Shown here one piece after another: positions 5,786-9,071 of a DNA stretch of 9,071 bases (position 1 is its first letter; every line of letters starts with the position of its first letter). The position numbers and the translations under genes were made by a program. The notes under the pieces are model-generated. The model was not told where the DNA came from and did no database searches. It worked only from the letters and a program-made list of their open reading frames with translations. This DNA comes from Bacteroidota bacterium (lineage in GTDB: Bacteria; Bacteroidota; Bacteroidia; Chitinophagales; Chitinophagaceae), in contig JAEWJV010000504.1 of assembly GCA_023386395.1 (NCBI GenBank), positions 1 to 9,071 on the forward strand, given 5' to 3'.

Positions 5786-7762
5786 TTATTGTGCAGTTCC
5801 TTCGCTTTCAAACTTCGCTTTTGCCGCGTCAAGATGCCTTATAAATTTGTCAATATCGGGGTCATAACCATACTTAATATTGCTCAGTATTTTTTGATCG
5901 GCCGTAATAAACATATACAGAGGCTGGGCATTGGACCCGAATTTGGATATTTCATAATCAAGGTTTTTATCACCCTCCGTTTCCACATTTTCTCTCCTTG
6001 CATTCTTGTACTTTTCATCAGCGGCTAATTCCGTTGGCTCATCCACATATAAACTCACAAGCACAAAATTTTCCCTGATGCGTTTCAGCACTTCAGGATC
6101 GCTCCAAACCTGCGCTTCCATTTTGCGGCAGTTGGAACAGGAATAACCCGTAAAATCGAGCATAATGGGTTTATGCAAGGCTTTTGCCGCAGCAATGCCT
6201 TCATTCAAATCGAAATAAGCCGTGAGGCCATGCGGCGCTGAAATTTTATCAGCAAACTTTTTAGGCGCCAATGCGGCCGATTTTGTTTCATCGCCGCTGT
6301 TTGAACCTGCACTGACTTGCGCTCTTGATAAATTAAAATCAAGCGTATAATCCGGCGGAAGCCAACCGCTTAAAGCTTTTAATGGCGCACCCCACATGCC
6401 GGGCAAAAGGTATAAAGCAAATGTAAAAGCGGCAATGGCAAAAAACAGGCGCGTGATGGTTAAATGTTTTACATCGCTGTCGTGATAGAATTTTATCTTA
6501 CCCAATAAATAAATGCCCAATAATACGGTGCGCACAATCCAGAGTGCAATAAAAATTTCACGATCAAGCAGGCGCCATTTATATATCAGGTCTACATTGC
6601 TTAAAAACTTCAGGGCCAATGCCAGTTCAATAAAGGCAAAACTTACTTTAACGGTGTTCAGCCAGCCGCCGCTCTTTGGCAGTGAATGCACCAGCGAAGG
6701 AAATAAAGCCAGTATCGTAAACGGTAAAGCAAGACCAACGCCAAACCCAAACATACCTGCAATAGGACCTGCCGCAATGCCTTCTGATGAAAGATAACTT
6801 AATAATTGCCCCGCTACAATGCCGGTGCAGCTAAAAGAAACAATTACCAGCGTAAGCGCCATAAAAAAAATACCGATATATCCTTTTTTACCCGCAAGCT
6901 TATCGGTTTGCGTTGACCAGGAAGATGGTAATGTAATATCAAACAAACCGAAAAATGAAAGTGCGAATACAATGAAAATCGCAAAGAACATCAGGTTAGT
7001 TACAGGATGAATTGAAATCTTATATAAAGTTGTATCACCGAATATTAATGTAAGCAATGTAGTGGGGATACCATAAATAAGAATGATGCAGAGCGAATAA
7101 AACAATGCATTTTTACGGCCTTGCTTTTTGCCGCCGTAATGATGCATGAAATAAGTTATGGTTACAGGAAATAACGGATAAAGGCAGGGCGTAAAAACGG
7201 CAATTAGCCCGGCGATTAAACCTATCCAGAAAAAATTGAGCCAGCCTTTTGGCTTTTCATCTGTAATATTTATACCTGTTATAGAAGCTTTTTCAGGCGC
7301 TACTGCCACATCAAATTTTTCTTCACCGCTCGGAAATTCATCGCCGGTTTTTCCAAGCCAGGTAAACGAACCTTTAATAACAGCGCTATCTTCTTTTTTT
7401 ATTTTTAAAGGATAAGATATTGCTGCCGAATCTGCAAAAGCCCTGAAAGTGGTAGCAGTGTTTTCATCGTTAATTAACTGAAGATTGGAAGACTGGATGA
7501 TGCTCGTATCAGCAAAATATTTTGCTGCATTGCTGTCTAAATTAAGCTGCGATATAAAAGCATCATCTGTGTTAAGCGGTTTGGCAGAAAATAATAAAAA
7601 GCCAGAGTCGAGCTTTGCATTTATCGTAAGATAAACCAATGAATCGCTTTTTCTTTCTGTTGAAAAAGAAAAATGAACCGGGGTGTTTTGTGCATGCTGC
7701 TTTGGCGTACATGCACACATAATAAGAATTAAAAAAAAGCATTTAATGCAGTTGCTTTGCAT
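5786..7762 (-). CDS. dsbD: DsbD-like protein-disulfide reductase (lipoprotein-type N-terminus, DsbD membrane core, thioredoxin domain)
   Basis: This 658-residue inner-membrane enzyme passes electrons from cytoplasmic thioredoxin to periplasmic thiol proteins. The N-terminus has a hydrophobic stretch ending in MCAC with a candidate lipidated Cys18, though the lipobox is imperfect. Residues about 27-155 form an alpha-type beta-sandwich domain with no cysteine; its WLGKTGDEFP aligns with the cysteine-bearing segment of the neighbouring alpha protein. From about 175 to 455 lies the multi-helix DsbD/CcdA core, with TPCLYPLFP (C193) and VSFSCTG (C312) as the membrane redox pair. The C-terminal thioredoxin domain (about 512-650) has FTGYSCSNCRKME, a CxxC at 542-545. 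The ATG overlaps the TAA of the preceding alpha protein by one base (TAATG), indicating translational coupling. Substrates cannot be told from the sequence; cytochrome c maturation and periplasmic thiol repair are the usual ones. Confidence 0.9.
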   Translation of the reverse strand: MQSNCIKCFFLILIMCACTPKQHAQNTPVHFSFSTERKSDSLVYLTINAKLDSGFLLFSAKPLNTDDAFISQLNLDSNAAKYFADTSIIQSSNLQLINDENTATTFRAFADSAAISYPLKIKKEDSAVIKGSFTWLGKTGDEFPSGEEKFDVAVAPEKASITGINITDEKPKGWLNFFWIGLIAGLIAVFTPCLYPLFPVTITYFMHHYGGKKQGRKNALFYSLCIILIYGIPTTLLTLIFGDTTLYKISIHPVTNLMFFAIFIVFALSFFGLFDITLPSSWSTQTDKLAGKKGYIGIFFMALTLVIVSFSCTGIVAGQLLSYLSSEGIAAGPIAGMFGFGVGLALPFTILALFPSLVHSLPKSGGWLNTVKVSFAFIELALALKFLSNVDLIYKWRLLDREIFIALWIVRTVLLGIYLLGKIKFYHDSDVKHLTITRLFFAIAAFTFALYLLPGMWGAPLKALSGWLPPDYTLDFNLSRAQVSAGSNSGDETKSAALAPKKFADKISAPHGLTAYFDLNEGIAAAKALHKPIMLDFTGYSCSNCRKMEAQVWSDPEVLKRIRENFVLVSLYVDEPTELAADEKYKNARRENVETEGDKNLDYEISKFGSNAQPLYMFITADQKILSNIKYGYDPDIDKFIRHLDAAKAKFESEGTAQ

Positions 7763-8220
7763 TATTGTAGTTGAATATTGAAAGGAACGGTTTTAGGAGG
7801 CAAACACATTTTATCATTACATACCATATACTTAACAGTGCCTGAAAGATTTGTTTTTACCGGCGACTTTAATTTTACCGTTTGCACAAACGATACGGTT
7901 TCGCCATAATATTTTACATCAATACCGAAGATTTCATCATGTACCGTTTTAGGCTTGCCGTTCTCTGTTGTTTGTCCATCAATAGTAACCAGCGGATTTT
8001 TTTTAAAAATTACAGTTGTTGGCACCGGCCCGCCATTTGGCGTATTCATGGAATAGATATGCCAGTTGGGTTCAAGCGTGGCTGAAAGCGTTACGGTATA
8101 TTCTTTATCCGATTTTTTTGTGGCAGCATAATTCCATTTCACAGGGTCCTGCACCTGGGCATTAAGCGCAGATAATACAATGAGCACAGCAGCAAATGTT
8201 AACGTAAATCTTTTCATCAT
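7762..8220 (-). CDS. free-standing DsbD alpha-domain (N-terminal domain) periplasmic redox protein
   Basis: This is a 152-residue exported protein. Residues 1-21 form a Sec signal peptide (basic MMKRF, hydrophobic core, cleavage after ALNA). The rest is one DsbD alpha-like immunoglobulin-fold domain. It has YTVTLSATLEPNWHIYSMNTP near the front and a conserved pair C134/C139 in VCNDKMCLPP, matching the GCADAGFCYPP segment of E. coli DsbD with one residue less between the cysteines. It probably takes electrons from the C-terminal thioredoxin domain of the DsbD encoded next and hands them to periplasmic partners. It starts 4 bp after purQ and overlaps dsbD by one base. Two consecutive ATG codons open the frame, and either could be used. 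Confidence 0.85.
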   Translation of the reverse strand: MMKRFTLTFAAVLIVLSALNAQVQDPVKWNYAATKKSDKEYTVTLSATLEPNWHIYSMNTPNGGPVPTTVIFKKNPLVTIDGQTTENGKPKTVHDEIFGIDVKYYGETVSFVQTVKLKSPVKTNLSGTVKYMVCNDKMCLPPKTVPFNIQLQ

Positions 8221-8224
8221 ATCA

Positions 8225-8884
8225 CTAATTTAAACCTAATTCCTTAAAAATTTTCAAGCCATCCGTATTACCTAAAGCCGGCGATGCAGCACGTTCCGGG
8301 TGAGGCATCATACCAAAAACATTACCTTGTTTATTTTTAATACCCGCAATATTTCTTAAAGCATGGTTGGGATTAAAAGCTTTGTCCACATTACCCTTGT
8401 CATCACAATAATAATAAATTACCTGGCTGCTGTTTTCAAGTTCATCCAGCGTTTTATCTTCAGCAAAATACCTGCCGTCGCCATGCGCTACAGGTATTTT
8501 AAAAATATCGCCGGCAGCACTTTTAAGATGAATGTTTTTACAAACGAACTGCTGGTTACCATTAGGCAATAATGCACCAGGCAATAAACCGCTTTCACAC
8601 AAAATCTGGAAGCCATTACAAACACCCAGCACTTTGCCGCCTTTATTGGCAAAATCAATTACGCTTTGCATCATCGGGCTTAAACGGGCAATGGCGCCGC
8701 AACGTAGATAATCACCAAAAGAAAATCCGCCAGGCAGCACTATACAATCATCGGTACTGAACATGCTGAGGTCTTTATCTTTATGCCAAAGCATTACTAC
8801 CTCTTTATTCATGTCGTTTTGCAATGCATCCTGCATATCCCTGTCGCAATTAGATCCGGGAAAAACAACAATGCCAAATTTCAT
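8225..8884 (-). CDS. purQ: phosphoribosylformylglycinamidine synthase subunit PurQ (glutaminase)
   Basis: This 219-residue class I glutamine amidotransferase supplies ammonia to PurL for the fourth step of purine synthesis (FGAR to FGAM). It starts with KFGIVVFPGSNCDRDM, typical of PurQ. It has the oxyanion-loop PGGFSFGDYLRCGAIA, the nucleophile Cys89 in GVCNGFQIL, and the His195/Glu197 pair of the catalytic triad in MPHPERA. The length is normal for the stand-alone PurQ used with small PurL and PurS; neither partner is in the window. It is the first gene of a tight group with the alpha protein (4-bp gap) and dsbD, which have no metabolic link to purines. The start at 8882-8884 gives the expected N-terminus. 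Confidence 0.96.
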   Translation of the reverse strand: MKFGIVVFPGSNCDRDMQDALQNDMNKEVVMLWHKDKDLSMFSTDDCIVLPGGFSFGDYLRCGAIARLSPMMQSVIDFANKGGKVLGVCNGFQILCESGLLPGALLPNGNQQFVCKNIHLKSAAGDIFKIPVAHGDGRYFAEDKTLDELENSSQVIYYYCDDKGNVDKAFNPNHALRNIAGIKNKQGNVFGMMPHPERAASPALGNTDGLKIFKELGLN

Positions 8885-8904
8885 ATATAGTTTTTATTTT
8901 TTTA

Positions 8905-8934
8905 CAAATGAATATGCCTGATGCAACTTTACAA
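8905..8934 (-). promoter_or_regulatory. purQ: candidate Bacteroidetes-type promoter for purQ
   Basis: On the purQ strand there is a TTG (8932-8934), then 19 bases, then TTCATTTG (8905-8912). The Bacteroidetes primary-sigma consensus is TTG, about 19-21 bases, then TAnnTTTG, so this has one mismatch in the -7 element. It would start transcription roughly 15 bases before the purQ ATG, leaving a short A-rich leader (taaaaaaataaaaac) of the kind that favours translation in this phylum. Confidence 0.42.
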
Positions 8935-8962
8935 AATTAATCTTCCTAATACTAACATTTGC

Positions 8963-9071
8963 TTAATACTTTGCAAACCAGTTGTTATATATGGAAAGAC
9001 CTAAAAGCACCCAAAAGAAAATTACAGGCAAAATATTACGGCTGCTGGCAAATGCATAACCGGTATAAGCA
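8963..9071 (-). CDS. C-terminal fragment of an unidentified membrane protein (5' end outside window)
   Basis: A frame open from the window edge runs 35 codons to a TAA at 8963-8965. It translates as AYTGYAFASSRN, then one strongly hydrophobic stretch (ILPVIFFWVLLGLSIY), then NNWFAKY at the C-terminus. A single closing membrane helix with a short polar tail, plus codon choice like the neighbours, argues for a real gene end rather than spacer. The family cannot be recognised from this much. The stop lies 78 bp before purQ, leaving room for the purQ promoter. A 22-codon opposite-strand frame from the ATG at 8991 covers part of the same bases and looks less like a gene. Confidence 0.5.
   Translation of the reverse strand, partial: AYTGYAFASSRNILPVIFFWVLLGLSIYNNWFAKY

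Noticed and set aside
8991..9058. Small + strand frame MERPKSTQKK... of 22 codons
   Set aside because: It is very short, without a ribosome-binding signal. It overlaps the opposite-strand frame that ends in a convincing membrane helix.

Overview
The window looks like chromosomal DNA of a Bacteroidota bacterium, most likely a Chitinophagaceae-type member. The protein flavour supports this: MtaB, a long Bacteroidetes-style LeuRS, a lipoprotein DsbD, and in-frame peptides of the LTPNPSPKERG type. So do the weak Shine-Dalgarno signals, a TTG-N19-(TA)nnTTTG-like promoter, and several families of short degenerate repeats. The placement is by recognition only; no search was run.

Layout. The 3' part of mtaB (tRNA ms2t6A37 synthesis) lies on the + strand at 1-785. 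Everything else is on the - strand. Reading down from the right edge, the genes are: the tail of an unidentified membrane protein (8963-9071), purQ (8225-8884), a free-standing DsbD alpha-domain protein (7762-8220), a full DsbD-like transmembrane thiol reductase (5786-7762), a 268-bp spacer, leuS (2074-5517), a 71-bp spacer, and an AlaDH/PNT-fold saccharopine dehydrogenase / lysine-ketoglutarate reductase-like enzyme (809-2002) that converges on mtaB. purQ, the alpha protein and dsbD are packed with a 4-bp gap and a 1-bp overlap, and so probably form one transcript. The promoter candidate sits just upstream of purQ.

The centre of interest is leuS. It encodes 1147 residues, well above the roughly 920-950 I expect for Bacteroidetes LeuRS, and is uninterrupted. 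A 478-bp module (3386-3863) sits in frame in the loop just before the MPGYAGSSWYFLRYMDP segment of the catalytic domain. It consists of two near-identical 35-37 bp repeats in inverted orientation, each with a perfect 8-9 bp palindrome, flanking a complete DUF559 (Vsr-like, PD-(D/E)XK-type) nuclease domain. The module has no ATG in the leuS frame, so the nuclease can apparently be made only as part of the synthetase. This looks like a palindrome-bounded, in-frame, domain-sized mobile element, conceptually an enlarged version of the Rickettsia palindromic elements.

leuS carries other scars. A CACAGCTCA direct repeat lies in an N-terminal loop. A much more AT-rich and longer-than-usual loop lies before KMSKS. 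A period-8 degenerate repeat sits immediately before the start codon, and a period-7 degenerate repeat lies after the stop codon. The HIGH, KMSKS and editing motifs are all intact, so the enzyme is probably functional despite these additions.

The DsbD pair is the second point of note. The fused N-terminal alpha-like domain of DsbD has lost both cysteines. The adjacent free-standing alpha protein keeps a CNDKMC pair and probably supplies the missing redox step in the periplasm.
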